Source of the DNA: Desulfobacter curvatus DSM 3379
GTDB taxonomy: Bacteria > Desulfobacterota > Desulfobacteria > Desulfobacterales > Desulfobacteraceae
Assembly: GCF_000373985.1 (NCBI RefSeq)
Contig: NZ_KB893090.1
Span: 1 to 64,000 of the forward strand
DNA length: 64,000 bases
Direction: 5' to 3'
The position numbers and the translations under genes were made by a program. Below the pieces are notes generated by a model. It searched no databases. It was given only the letters and a program-made list of their open reading frames with translations, and had not been told where the DNA came from. Positions 36,826 to 45,521 of the stretch are shown here, in pieces. The first letter of the stretch is position 1. Every line of letters begins with the position of its first letter.

Positions 36826-37403
36826 TCAATAATGTCCTTGAACTGGTAACGACTTCCCTGAACAGGTATTTGAAGATTCGTTTTGAGTTCAGCGAACATA
36901 TGGTGGTGCTGTCGAGCCTGGTGGAACCGGATGGAACCATGGTTTCTGCAACGGATAATAAACTGGTTATTTCCCTGGTGGGTATTGAACGGGATACTTG
37001 TGCGAACACCTCCCCGGTGGTTAATACAAAAGGGGAGGGCGGGGCATCGGCCAAAGCCCGTCCCGGCATCCGCCTGAATCTCTACATCATGGTCGCTGCG
37101 AATTTCAGTGCCGGCAATTATAATGAGGGCTTGAAAATTCTCTCCCAGGCCATTGGATTTTTCCAGAAGCATCCGGTGTTCACCCGGCACAACATCCCGG
37201 ATATGGATCCTAAAATCGGCAAGCTGATTTTTTCCATCGAAAATATGAGCATCAGGGATCTTTCCAGTCTGTGGAGTGTCATCAGCAACAAGTATCTTCC
37301 TTCCGTCCTCTACAAAATTCAGGTGGTTGCCATTGATACGGAGGCCGTTGTGCAGAGAACACTGGTCATTGAGGGCGAGAAGGTCCAGTCTAAGATTATA
37401 TAA
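36822..37403 (+). CDS. eCIS tail terminator protein, DUF4255 (Pvc16-like)
   Basis: 193 residues. DUF4255 family: INNVLELVTTSLNRYL at the start, ATDNKLVISLVGIERD, and LNLYIMVAANFSAGNYNEGL, typical of Pvc16/Afp16, which caps the tube and sheath at the end distal to the baseplate. First structural gene of the eCIS locus. Its last codons (KII and TAA) lie in the edge of a family A repeat, so the natural C-terminus may have been altered by repeat insertion. Confidence 0.85.
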   Translation: MINNVLELVTTSLNRYLKIRFEFSEHMVVLSSLVEPDGTMVSATDNKLVISLVGIERDTCANTSPVVNTKGEGGASAKARPGIRLNLYIMVAANFSAGNYNEGLKILSQAIGFFQKHPVFTRHNIPDMDPKIGKLIFSIENMSIRDLSSLWSVISNKYLPSVLYKIQVVAIDTEAVVQRTLVIEGEKVQSKII

Positions 37404-37496
37404 CAGCCATGGGCTGACCTGACATATCAACTGCCAGGTATAGCCCACAACAAAGTTTGAAAGATCTGAGTAGCTTACACAGACGTTCTGATAAAC
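37396..37496 (-). repeat. Family A repeat, copy 8, inside the eCIS operon
   Basis: TTATATAAC at the left (overlapping the Pvc16-like stop codon), AGCCCACAACAAAGTTTGAA in the middle and TCTGATAAAC at the right. It separates the first structural gene from the second and covers the apparent start of the second. Confidence 0.75.
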
Positions 37497-38371
37497 CCCC
37501 ATATTTTAGGGAAAACGCCATTTCTCAATTCAACATATTTTTCACCGTGGAACTGCGGCACACCTATTTTGAAAATCGGTTATGCCGTCCTTTAAGATTG
37601 AGTCCGGCAAATGAGACCCGAAAGCTTGCGGGCAAAACCGGGATGATCCTGAAACCAGAGGCCGGCAGGATCGTTGTTCTTTATGAGAAAAGCCGTCTTG
37701 ATGCAATGAAGATGTACATGGGTGACCCCTTTGATCCGCTCTGCTTTTATTTCACAGGGCAAACATCAGACCCCGTTTTTTTTAACTATACGGAAAATGC
37801 AGAGGGTCCGCCGGAAACAGCGTTATTCCTGAGCACCCGGTCCGGTAATCCGGACCCGTGCTGTCTTACTCAAAAGCCCCGGGTTTCCATGGGGGACCAT
37901 CAAGCATCGGCAGACCCGGCGCTTGCCGCCGCCATGACCGGCAGCATAAAACAAAAACGCCCCCTGTTTGTCATCGGCTTGTTCCCGGAGCCGGACGACG
38001 GCATTTTTTTTTCAAAAGAAGGCCAGGTCCTGGGACAGACCTTTCATGCCACTTTTTCCACCCGGAAAACCCGCTGGAAATATCTCATTTCGGGTAAGCC
38101 TGATCCAGTGCAGGTCGTTGACCGGGACGGCAAAATCCAGTTCGAAAAGACAGAGCCGCCGGATCTGCCCATCAGCAGTCCGGTCCAGGCATTTATTTCA
38201 GATCAATCCATTCCCCTGACACAGAGTTGCCCTACCAATTTTGCCTTAAAGGACGAGATGTCCGGTGCCCTTATCTTGAAGCGTCTGCCCCCTGCATCCC
38301 CGGATATTCTGTTTAAATCCAAAGGCCCCGGCGCCGCCGGATATATCTCGGAAATTTTTGTTAACATTTAA
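37457..38371 (+). CDS. eCIS conserved hypothetical following DUF4255 protein
   Basis: 304 residues from TTG 37457; the true start is unclear because there is no in-frame ATG before about residue 62. The residues before FNIFFTVELRHTYF come from the family A repeat; an ATT at 37520 behind TTTTAGGGAAAACGCC is an alternative. The segment FTVELRHTYFENRLCRPLRL and following KLAGKTGMILKPEAGRI resemble, from memory, a protein that follows the DUF4255 gene in other eCIS loci. Function unknown; possibly an adaptor. Downstream of it AGAGGAAA starts the sheath gene. Confidence 0.6.
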   Translation: MKDLSSLHRRSDKPPYFRENAISQFNIFFTVELRHTYFENRLCRPLRLSPANETRKLAGKTGMILKPEAGRIVVLYEKSRLDAMKMYMGDPFDPLCFYFTGQTSDPVFFNYTENAEGPPETALFLSTRSGNPDPCCLTQKPRVSMGDHQASADPALAAAMTGSIKQKRPLFVIGLFPEPDDGIFFSKEGQVLGQTFHATFSTRKTRWKYLISGKPDPVQVVDRDGKIQFEKTEPPDLPISSPVQAFISDQSIPLTQSCPTNFALKDEMSGALILKRLPPASPDILFKSKGPGAAGYISEIFVNI

Positions 38372-38390
38372 AGATAAGAGAGGAAAACCA

Positions 38391-40079
38391 ATGGGAACCA
38401 TGAAAACCCCGGGTGTGTACATCGTGGAAAAAAGCGCTTTTCCAAACTCAGTTGTGGAGGTCGCCACAGCAGTGCCTGCCTTTATCGGGCATACGGAAAA
38501 AGCGGATAACAAGGGCAAAAGCCTTAAAAATAAACCCTGGCGGATATCTTCCATGGTGGAGTACCAGGAATATTTCGGGGCTGATCCCACACCGGCCTTT
38601 ACCATTGCACCGGTCACCAACGGATCAGACCCGGATCTCAGCTTTTCCGGCACCGGCAAATACAACCTGACCCGGACCGGGCCGGAATATATTTTCTTTT
38701 ATTGCATCCGGATGTTTTTCGAAAACGGGGGCGGCCCCTGCTACATCGTATCCATCGGGAATTACGATGGACAAGACTTTGATGCGGATCAGATGAAGGC
38801 CGGAATCAAAACCCTGATCAAAGAGACCGAACCCACCATGGTGGTAATCCCCGAGGCAGTCAAGCTGAAAGAGGCAAAGGACTGCATCGCTGTCCAGCAG
38901 GCATCCCTCATGCACTGCGGGGATAAAATGAAAAACCGGGTCTCCATTCTGGATGTCTACAATGGGGACAAAGACCGCCATGACCCGGATGGAGACCCTA
39001 TTGAGGCGTTCAGGGGCGCACTTGGCATCAACAATCTCGACTTTGCTGCGGCCTACTACCCATGGCTGAACACCACGGTGCTCCAGGAAAAGGACCTGAG
39101 CTATTTCCATTTGGAGGAGAACGGGCTGAAACAGCTCAAGCAGATACTGACAAATGAATTTATCGCCCCGGTTGAAGCCGAGCTGGAGAGGCTGAAACCC
39201 AAGGGCGGCAAAGCTGAACCTCCCGAAAAGGAAGATGCCGCTGCCGAAGGGGAGGATACCTCTGACAAGAAAAAGGATGCCCCGGCAAAGAAGAAGAGTG
39301 CCCCTGCCCAGGAAGATCTTGATCCGGATACCCAAGAACAGATTACGGCCCTGGAAGCCATGATAAAACAGCAGTCTGATTTTATTGACGACCTGATGAA
39401 CAATGCCGGCAATCCTGAAATGGCCGGCGTTCTGGATAAGGCTCTGGCCAAAAAGAGTAAAAATTGGGCACTGCTGGTAAAGGAAATGACCAGCAAGTTC
39501 AACCTGCTGCCCCCGGCCGCAGCCATGGCCGGCATCTACACCATGGTGGACAATTCCCGCGGGGTGTGGAAAGCCCCTGCTAATGTCAGCCTCAACTCCG
39601 TGGTTTCCCCGGCCGTGAATATTTCCCACGACGACCAGGAAGACCTTAACGTGACCATCCACGGCAAGTCCATCAACGCCATTAGGACCTTTATCGGTGA
39701 GGGCGTCCTGGTCTGGGGCGCCAGAACCCTGGACGGCAACAGCCTGGACTGGCGCTACGTTAATGTCCGGCGTACCATGATCATGCTGGAGGAATCCATT
39801 AAGAATGCGGCCAAGGCCTATGTGTTCGAGCCCAATGATGCCAACACCTGGGTCACCATGAAGTCCATGATTAAAAATTTCCTCAACGGCATTTGGAAGC
39901 GCGGGGGCCTGGCCGGCGCCGTCCCCGAAGATGCCTTCAGCGTCCATGTCGGCTTAGGCGAAACCATGACCTCTGAAGACATTCTGGAAGGGATCTTGAG
40001 GATCACGGTCCTGGTGGCAGTCTCACGGCCGGCAGAGTTCATTGAAATTACCTTCCAGCAGCAGATGCAGAAATCGTAG
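38391..40079 (+). CDS. Contractile tail sheath protein (Pvc2/3/4-like)
   Basis: 562 residues from ATG 38391 (GAGAGGAAA upstream). N-terminal TPGVYIVEKSAFPNSVVEV and C-terminal sheath core (VNPR-like VSLNSVVSPAVNISHDDQEDL; WGARTLDGNSLDWRYVNVRRTM; EFIEITFQQQM) are typical of contractile sheaths, which polymerise around the tube and contract on firing. Only one sheath gene is present, whereas PVC has three. Residues about 266-320 are an inserted Lys/Glu/Ala/Pro-rich stretch followed by a helix, probably exposed on the sheath surface. Confidence 0.93.
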   Translation: MGTMKTPGVYIVEKSAFPNSVVEVATAVPAFIGHTEKADNKGKSLKNKPWRISSMVEYQEYFGADPTPAFTIAPVTNGSDPDLSFSGTGKYNLTRTGPEYIFFYCIRMFFENGGGPCYIVSIGNYDGQDFDADQMKAGIKTLIKETEPTMVVIPEAVKLKEAKDCIAVQQASLMHCGDKMKNRVSILDVYNGDKDRHDPDGDPIEAFRGALGINNLDFAAAYYPWLNTTVLQEKDLSYFHLEENGLKQLKQILTNEFIAPVEAELERLKPKGGKAEPPEKEDAAAEGEDTSDKKKDAPAKKKSAPAQEDLDPDTQEQITALEAMIKQQSDFIDDLMNNAGNPEMAGVLDKALAKKSKNWALLVKEMTSKFNLLPPAAAMAGIYTMVDNSRGVWKAPANVSLNSVVSPAVNISHDDQEDLNVTIHGKSINAIRTFIGEGVLVWGARTLDGNSLDWRYVNVRRTMIMLEESIKNAAKAYVFEPNDANTWVTMKSMIKNFLNGIWKRGGLAGAVPEDAFSVHVGLGETMTSEDILEGILRITVLVAVSRPAEFIEITFQQQMQKS

Positions 40080-40132
40080 ATTAGCTATCAGCTGTCAGGT
40101 ATCAGCAATCAGCTGATTGCTGACCGCTAAAA
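40080..40132. repeat. Family C degenerate AGCTGA-type repeat, copy 1
   Basis: Run of AGCTATCAGCTGTCAGGTAT and related units ending in GCTGACCGCTAAAA, between the sheath and first tube gene. The same kind of unit recurs at 41211, 43982, 47042, 48968, 54006 and 62230. Confidence 0.65.
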
Positions 40133-40156
40133 CCAAAAAAATATGGAGAATATATC

Positions 40157-40609
40157 ATGGCAGATGACGGATCCGCCCAAAGCAGTGCAGTATGGCCCAT
40201 GCCTAAATTTTATTTCCAGGTCAAATGGGATGATAAGGAACTGGCCTTTCAGGAAGTATCCGGCCTGGACAGCGAAGCCCAGGTCATCGAATACCGGGCC
40301 GGGAACTCAAAGGAATTTACCACCATCAAAATGCCCGGCATTAAGAAATACGGGAATGTCACCATGAAAAAAGGGGTGTATAAAGGAGACAACGCCTTCT
40401 GGGACTGGCTCAAGGAAATCAAGATGAATACCATCAAGCGCATTCCCGTGACCATCAGCCTCCTGGACGAGGAAGGCAGCCCGGCCATGACCTGGAAGCT
40501 GGCCAATGCCTGGCCCACCAAAATTACGGGCACGGACTTCAAGTCCGACGGCAATGAAGTGGCCATTGAAACCATTGAGATCGCCCATGAAGGGCTGACG
40601 CTTGAATAA
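40157..40609 (+). CDS. eCIS inner tube protein, T4 gp19-like (Pvc1-like)
   Basis: 150 residues, PF06841 family. Features: PKFYFQVKWDDKELAFQEVSGL at the start, then FTTIKMPGIKKYGNVTMKKGV and NEVAIETIEIAHEGL at the end. Forms the stacked hexameric tube that holds cargo. Overlaps the next tube gene by eight bases. Confidence 0.92.
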   Translation: MADDGSAQSSAVWPMPKFYFQVKWDDKELAFQEVSGLDSEAQVIEYRAGNSKEFTTIKMPGIKKYGNVTMKKGVYKGDNAFWDWLKEIKMNTIKRIPVTISLLDEEGSPAMTWKLANAWPTKITGTDFKSDGNEVAIETIEIAHEGLTLE

Positions 40610-41066
40610 GACCTTTGGATACGACCTGCCCGTTGCTTTTTACTTTATGGTGGAATTTATGGATGGCTCCAGTATCTGGGAGGTTCCCTTTCAGGAAATT
40701 TCGGGGATCAAAACCCGTATGGATGTGGAAGAGGTCCCGGAAGGGGGGGAGAACCGGTTTGTTTACAAGTTGCCCAAGCAAATAAAATCGGACAATCTTG
40801 TTCTTAAAGCTGCGGTGCAAACCCAGGATTCTCCCCTTGTCAAATGGTGCAAAAAGACCCTTGAATCGGATTTTTCCAACCCCATTAAACCCATGGATGT
40901 CCATGTGATGCTGCTGAACCATGGAGGGCAGGTCTTGATGCACTGGCATGTCCATAATGCCTATCCCGTTTCCTGGGAAATCGGCGCCTTTCAGTCCACC
41001 AAAAACGAGGTTGCCATAGAAACCCTGGAACTGGCCTATACCCACAGTACCCGGGAAGATCCTTAA
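40602..41066 (+). CDS. Second eCIS tube protein, T4 gp19-like (Pvc5-like)
   Basis: 154 residues from TTG 40602, overlapping the stop of the first tube gene. Same family: FYFMVEFMDGSSIWEVPFQE at the start and NEVAIETLELAYTHS at the end, but diverged. Pvc5-type tube proteins usually form the tube start next to the baseplate. Confidence 0.9.
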   Translation: MNKTFGYDLPVAFYFMVEFMDGSSIWEVPFQEISGIKTRMDVEEVPEGGENRFVYKLPKQIKSDNLVLKAAVQTQDSPLVKWCKKTLESDFSNPIKPMDVHVMLLNHGGQVLMHWHVHNAYPVSWEIGAFQSTKNEVAIETLELAYTHSTREDP

Positions 41067-41069
41067 ATA

Positions 41070-41210
41070 GTGCCCGACCGAAAACCGTAAATTTTGCCGA
41101 TTACTTCGTTGGTCGTAAATTTTAATCCTCGAAATACTTCATGTATTCCTCCGGTTAAAATTTGCGCCCGCCTTGTACTCGACAAAATTTCCAGGTTTTC
41201 GTTCAGACAC
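41070..41210. repeat. Family B palindromic repeat, long copy
   Basis: Starts GTGCCCGACCGAAAACC and ends GGTTTTCGTTCAGACAC; inner arms GTAAATTTTG / CAAAATTTCC and GTAAATTTTAATCC / GGTTAAAATTTGCG make a long imperfect hairpin with a palindromic centre around ATACTTCATGTATT. Outer arms match the short copy at 30394. Confidence 0.65.
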
Positions 41211-41231
41211 TAAATAGCTGTCAGGTATCAG
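41211..41231. repeat. Family C repeat, copy 2
   Basis: Short unit TAAATAGCTGTCAGGTATCA directly behind the family B element and before the DUF5908 gene. Confidence 0.45.
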
Positions 41232-41264
41232 TTTGCCCTAGGGCGATAATTTATGGAGGTAGAA

Positions 41265-41435
41265 ATGACTATTGAGATCAAAGAACTGATCATTAAAACC
41301 GTGGTGACGGAAGGCCAGAGCGATAACCTGTCCGGTTCCATGGCAGATGAGGTGGCCGACCGGATACGGTCTGATTTCCTGGCGGACTGCCGGGCGATTG
41401 TAAAGGATGTGCTGGAAGAACTTGAAGGCCGGTAA
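41265..41435 (+). CDS. eCIS small baseplate protein, DUF5908 (Pvc6-like)
   Basis: 56 residues from ATG 41265, five bases behind GGAGG. TIEIKELIIKTVV start and a helical acidic C-terminus match the small DUF5908 family found at this position in eCIS loci. Likely assists baseplate assembly. Confidence 0.75.
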   Translation: MTIEIKELIIKTVVTEGQSDNLSGSMADEVADRIRSDFLADCRAIVKDVLEELEGR

Positions 41436-41464
41436 ATCGTTCAACATAATTAAGGAACCCTGAT

Positions 41465-42193
41465 ATGGCATTGGCCTCAGGAAAAAGCTCGGGAACAAAA
41501 CTGACCATCCAGGCCTGTTCCCTGGATAGCAATGGTTCGCCCACGGCGGACGGCTCCAAATTTGAAACCGTGATTAACCCTGAATCCTATAAACAGGAAT
41601 ACGGTATCAATTACAACAGGGACACGGCCGAGGGTAAGCTTGCGCCGGAGCTTAAATTCAGCAATCACAACGAAGAAAAAATTTCCTTTGATTTCGTGAT
41701 CGACGGTACAGGCGTAGCCGACGCCGTCAATATGATCCGAAGTCCAAGAAAGGTGAAAGATCAGATCAAAGATTTAAAGGACATCGCCTACACCTATGAC
41801 GGAAGCATGCACCAGCCTAAACCGGTCAAGCTAAGCTGGGGCCCCATGTCCTTTTTTGGGCGTCTGACAAGCATGAGTGTGAATTACACGCTGTTCAAGC
41901 CGGACGGCACGCCCCTGAGGGCCAAGGTCAGCCTTGCCTTTTCCGAATATGTCAGCCCTGAGGAAGAATCTAAAAAGGCTGGACGGTCTTCTCCGGACCT
42001 GAGCCACACAAGGGTGGTAAACGCAGGGGATACTTTGCCCCTGCTCTGCCATGAAATTTACAGGGACAGCTCCCTGTACCCCTATATTGCCAGGGAGAAC
42101 AACCTGACCGATTTCCGGAATATACCTTCGGGCACCCGGCTTAGCTTCCCCCCCATCCAGGCGTTGGATATACCCCAAAGGAGAGACCCATGA
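41465..42193 (+). CDS. eCIS LysM-containing tube/baseplate protein (Pvc7-like)
   Basis: 242 residues. N-terminal domain with FETVINPESYKQEYGINYNR and a KISFDFVIDGTG segment, as in CIS tube-baseplate adaptors (gp53-like role); C-terminal LysM repeat about 190-235 (NAGDTLPLLCHEIYRDSSLY, NIPSGTRLSFPP). Joins the tube to the spike hub. Overlaps the spike gene by four bases. Confidence 0.88.
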   Translation: MALASGKSSGTKLTIQACSLDSNGSPTADGSKFETVINPESYKQEYGINYNRDTAEGKLAPELKFSNHNEEKISFDFVIDGTGVADAVNMIRSPRKVKDQIKDLKDIAYTYDGSMHQPKPVKLSWGPMSFFGRLTSMSVNYTLFKPDGTPLRAKVSLAFSEYVSPEEESKKAGRSSPDLSHTRVVNAGDTLPLLCHEIYRDSSLYPYIARENNLTDFRNIPSGTRLSFPPIQALDIPQRRDP

Positions 42194-43983
42194 CCCCTCC
42201 ACGATCCGGCATACTCAGGGTCACTGTCAAATCCGAAGGCAAGCAGATCAAGGACGAGTACAGTGTCGTCTCGGTGTCGGTCGCAAGACAGATCGGCAAG
42301 ATCCCCACGGCCAGCCTTACCCTGATTGACGGGGATATGCCCACAGGGGAGTTCAAAGCAGCAAATTCGAATGATTTTATTCCGGGGACAGAAATTGAAA
42401 TTCTGGCCGGGTACGAGGCGGATGAAACCGTCATTTTCAAGGGCGTGGTCATCCGCCAAAGCCTGACCATCAGCCGGTCAAACAGCGTCAACCTGGTGGT
42501 GGAGTGCAAAGACAAGGCCGTAAAAATGACCAAGTGCCGCAAACGGGTTCATCACCAAGGGGATACGGACGACATCATACTTTCAAAACTGATACAGGAC
42601 AATGGACTGGCGTCTGATGTGTCAAGTACCGGGGATGCCTGCAACCCCATCCAGTATGATGCCACAGACTGGGATTACCTGCTTATCCGGGCCGAAGCCA
42701 ACGGGCTTCAGGTCATGGTTACGGACGGTAAGGTTCAACTGGCACCCGTGGAAACGCAAGACTCACCGGCCATGACAGTGACGTATGGCTACAATCTCTA
42801 CAGTTTCTCCGCCAAGCTGGATGCCACAGCCCAGCTCAAGAGCGTGATCACCCACGCCTGGGATCCTTCCGAGCAGAAGATGATCAAGGCCCAGAGCGAC
42901 GATTTGAATATCAGCGACCAGGGAAACCTGGATTCCCAAACGCTTTCCAAAGTCCTTGACACCGAAACCCTGGAACTCTGGCTTCCCACGCCCATGAGTC
43001 AGGCGGATTTAAAGTCCTGGGCTAATGCCAGGCTGGTAAGGGCCCAGATGGGCCGGATCCAGGGCAGCATGACCTTTGCCGGAGACAGCAGGGCCGTACC
43101 GGGCGCCTGCATTAAACTTGAAAAGGTGGGGGACCGGTTCAACGGTAATGTCTATGTTACCGGGGTGACCCACACGATTTCAAACGGCACCTGGATCACA
43201 GATGTTCAGTTCGGCAGGCCGGACAAGTCCTTTGCCCAGATCCCTAACCTCTCCTCCCCCCCGGCCGGCGGCTTGGCCCCCCCGATCAGAGGCCTTCACA
43301 TTGGTGTTGTGACCCAGCTGGACGAAGACCCGGACCAGGAAAACCGGATTCAGGTGGAGATCCCCACCCTGGGGGAGCAGTCCACCCATGTCTGGGCCCG
43401 GCCGGCAAACTTTCATGCCTCCCAGGGATTCGGTGCGTTTTTTATTCCGGAAATCGGGGACGAGGTCATCCTTTCTTTCCTGGACAATGATCCCGGCAAT
43501 CCCGTCATACTGGGCAGCCTTTACTCCGGAAAGCGGGAGCCTCCTGTTCCCATAGACAAGGAGAACAACATCAAAAAAATCCTTACCAGGGAAGGCATGG
43601 AACTTGAATTTGACGATGAAAACAAGGCGATTCTTTTAAAAACCCCTGGGGACAACCAGCTCAGTCTGTCCGATTCAGATGAAGCCGTCACGATCAAAGA
43701 CCAGAACGGCAATACTATTAAACTCTCCTCTTCGGGCATCAGCCTGGACAGCGATAAGGACATCTCTATCTCAGGCAAGAACATTTCCATCTCCGCCAAA
43801 TCCGGCATCACGCTGGAGGCCACGCAGGCCGTGGATATTTCCGCCTCAACCGACGCCACGATCAAGGGGCTCAATGTCACAGCCGAGGCCCAGGTCGGGG
43901 CAACGGTCAAGGGCAATGCCACCGCGGAATTGTCTGCTTCCGGACAGACTACGGTTAAGGGTGCGATGGTGATGATTAATTGA
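42190..43983 (+). CDS. VgrG-like central spike protein (Pvc8-like)
   Basis: 597 residues. N-terminal gp27-like hub about 1-350, gp5 OB-fold (GVVTQLDEDPDQENRIQVEI, WARPANFHASQGFGAFFIPE, PVILGSLYSGKREPP) about 375-450, then a beta-helix repeat region (ISISGKNISISAKSGITLEA) ending in a short tip. Forms the trimeric needle under the tube; the PAAR gene follows after 16 bases. Confidence 0.93.
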   Translation: MTPPRSGILRVTVKSEGKQIKDEYSVVSVSVARQIGKIPTASLTLIDGDMPTGEFKAANSNDFIPGTEIEILAGYEADETVIFKGVVIRQSLTISRSNSVNLVVECKDKAVKMTKCRKRVHHQGDTDDIILSKLIQDNGLASDVSSTGDACNPIQYDATDWDYLLIRAEANGLQVMVTDGKVQLAPVETQDSPAMTVTYGYNLYSFSAKLDATAQLKSVITHAWDPSEQKMIKAQSDDLNISDQGNLDSQTLSKVLDTETLELWLPTPMSQADLKSWANARLVRAQMGRIQGSMTFAGDSRAVPGACIKLEKVGDRFNGNVYVTGVTHTISNGTWITDVQFGRPDKSFAQIPNLSSPPAGGLAPPIRGLHIGVVTQLDEDPDQENRIQVEIPTLGEQSTHVWARPANFHASQGFGAFFIPEIGDEVILSFLDNDPGNPVILGSLYSGKREPPVPIDKENNIKKILTREGMELEFDDENKAILLKTPGDNQLSLSDSDEAVTIKDQNGNTIKLSSSGISLDSDKDISISGKNISISAKSGITLEATQAVDISASTDATIKGLNVTAEAQVGATVKGNATAELSASGQTTVKGAMVMIN

Positions 43984-43999
43984 AAGCTGACAGCTAAAA
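43982..43999. repeat. Family C repeat, copy 3
   Basis: GAAAGCTGACAGCTAAAA between the spike and PAAR genes. Confidence 0.4.
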
Positions 44000-44302
44000 A
44001 TGCCTCCCGCAGCCAGATTAACCGATATGCACACCTGCCCCATGCAGACCCCGGCCTTTCCCTCGCCCATCCCCCATGTGGGCGGCCCTGTCATCGGCCC
44101 GGGTGTGCCTACCGTTCTCATCGGCAGTATGCCCGCCGCTGTGGTTGGGGATACCTGCACCTGCACAGGTCCGCCCGACGCCATTGTCAAGGGTTCCGCC
44201 ACCGTGATGATCGGGGGCAGGCCCGCTGCCAGAATGGGGGATACTACGGCCCATGGCGGCAGCATTACTGTGGGGTGCCCTACTGTGATGATTGGGGGCT
44301 GA
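44000..44302 (+). CDS. PAAR-repeat spike tip protein (Pvc10-like)
   Basis: 100 residues, PAAR fold. MPPAARLTDMHTCPM start, repeated IGxxPAAxxGD units and a closing GCPTVMIGG; the His and Cys residues (DMHTCP, DTCTCTG, TTAHGG, GCP) fit the zinc-binding tip. Caps the Pvc8 spike. Confidence 0.93.
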   Translation: MPPAARLTDMHTCPMQTPAFPSPIPHVGGPVIGPGVPTVLIGSMPAAVVGDTCTCTGPPDAIVKGSATVMIGGRPAARMGDTTAHGGSITVGCPTVMIGG

Positions 44303-44303
44303 G

Positions 44304-44354
44304 AGGCGTTAAAGGTAGCCTATAACAACCCCTGAAAAATTAAAGGTTTGAGAT
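44304..44354 (+). promoter_or_regulatory. Shared 5' leader of cargo gene 1
   Basis: AGGCGTTAAAGGTAGCCTAT, then AACAACCCCTGAAAAATTAA and AGGTTTGAGAT directly before the ATG. The same leader precedes cargo gene 2 (47322-47379). Confidence 0.6.
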
Positions 44355-45521
44355 ATGTATGCACAAGGGAATAAATCGAAAGGAAATAAAAGTAGGGTGG
44401 TTGCTAATTCTGTTGACCGGGAGAAAAGTAATGTTAAGCAAGGTTTTGGGTTTGTAGATAGTCGACCTGAATATATTAAGCAAAGAAAATTGCAGAAAGG
44501 CTTCGAGTCAACCAAACAACAAGAAAATAGTTTACGGAGTCTATCTACTTTAATTCAAAGAAAAGAAATTGAAGTATCAGGTGGAAAATTTGATACTTAT
44601 ACATATGAAGCAATTAATGGATTCAAAAAAGGGGCGGAAATTGCACTTTTTTTTCAAGGAAATGATGAATTGGGTGATGATGATGATACAGTCAGTTTAG
44701 TACAAACAGTTAATGATACCACAAAATTGACACACTCCACTACGAATGAAGATATAACTCCAACTCCCACGACATCGGAATTAGGTAATCGAGTTCTCAC
44801 TGAAGATGATGAATATGCAGTAAGTCAAGATATTGGAACAGGTATAGATCAGGAGGTTCTAAACGATCAAGGTGGAGTAAATAACTTAGATCCGCGTTAT
44901 TCGGAAACAAGGATGGATGAAAATGAAGAGCTAAACATACAAGGAAAAACGTCTCATCCCTATAGTGTAAAATCGGGGAAAAAAGTGAGTGGAAAATGGA
45001 CCAAAGCCCAATTAAATGACGAACCAGGTCTTAATACGAGAATTCGTAGAGTTGAACATACATTAACAGGAGGAATGAAATTTGAAGTAGCGGCACTCCA
45101 TAATGATACAGGACAATATCTTGGTTCAATAAGGTGGGGATGGGAGATGAATACCGGCACTCCAGAATTGACACCCGCAGATATTGAAAGAGTTGATTTT
45201 GGAAGTGCATCGAAGACTTTTCACCGAGCGGCTAAAAAGTGGAATGAAACAAAAATTTTGGATCAGCTTTCTAGTACCAGTCACGTTCCGATTCAATTAC
45301 CAGTGGATGAAACAAAATTAGCCACCCATTTTGCATTGGATAAAATTGTAACCCTTGACCTTGGTAATTTAATAACGAATCAAACGGGAATAATAGTCTC
45401 CGCTGTTGAAAACGGAGGTATGCCAAAATTAAAGACTCTAATAATACATGTGTTAAGTATGACGCCAGAGCTGAGGGGCAGGTTAATTGAATGTGGAGTA
45501 AATGTCATATTAAATAAGTGA
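44355..45521 (+). CDS. Putative eCIS cargo (effector) protein 1
   Basis: 388 residues. Residues 1-45 are a basic leader with KSKGNKSRVVANSV, VKQGFGFVDSRPE and IKQRKLQ, shared with cargo 2 and partly with the DUF4157 protein. Residues about 75-120 contain GFKKGAEIALFFQGNDE and VSLVQTVND; a domain about 200-300 (HPYSVKSGKKVSGKWTKAQL, FEVAALHNDTGQYLGSIRWG) looks like one seen in other eCIS-associated proteins (from memory). No toxin fold recognised in the C-terminus. The gene is clearly more AT-rich than its neighbours, which suggests exchangeable acquisition. The position after PAAR inside an eCIS locus is typical of cargo. Confidence 0.6.
   Translation: MYAQGNKSKGNKSRVVANSVDREKSNVKQGFGFVDSRPEYIKQRKLQKGFESTKQQENSLRSLSTLIQRKEIEVSGGKFDTYTYEAINGFKKGAEIALFFQGNDELGDDDDTVSLVQTVNDTTKLTHSTTNEDITPTPTTSELGNRVLTEDDEYAVSQDIGTGIDQEVLNDQGGVNNLDPRYSETRMDENEELNIQGKTSHPYSVKSGKKVSGKWTKAQLNDEPGLNTRIRRVEHTLTGGMKFEVAALHNDTGQYLGSIRWGWEMNTGTPELTPADIERVDFGSASKTFHRAAKKWNETKILDQLSSTSHVPIQLPVDETKLATHFALDKIVTLDLGNLITNQTGIIVSAVENGGMPKLKTLIIHVLSMTPELRGRLIECGVNVILNK

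Noticed and set aside
36644..36832. 62-codon frame before the Pvc16-like gene
   Set aside because: No clear ribosome-binding site; overlaps the better-coupled short frame at 36727 and ends inside the Pvc16-like gene.
38625..39947. 440-codon open frame antisense to the sheath gene
   Set aside because: GC-rich codon shadow of a clear sheath protein; composition (Gly, His, Phe-rich) and absence of a ribosome-binding site argue against a gene. Same for the long antisense frames at 8874-9587, 10377-11165 and 50700-51533.
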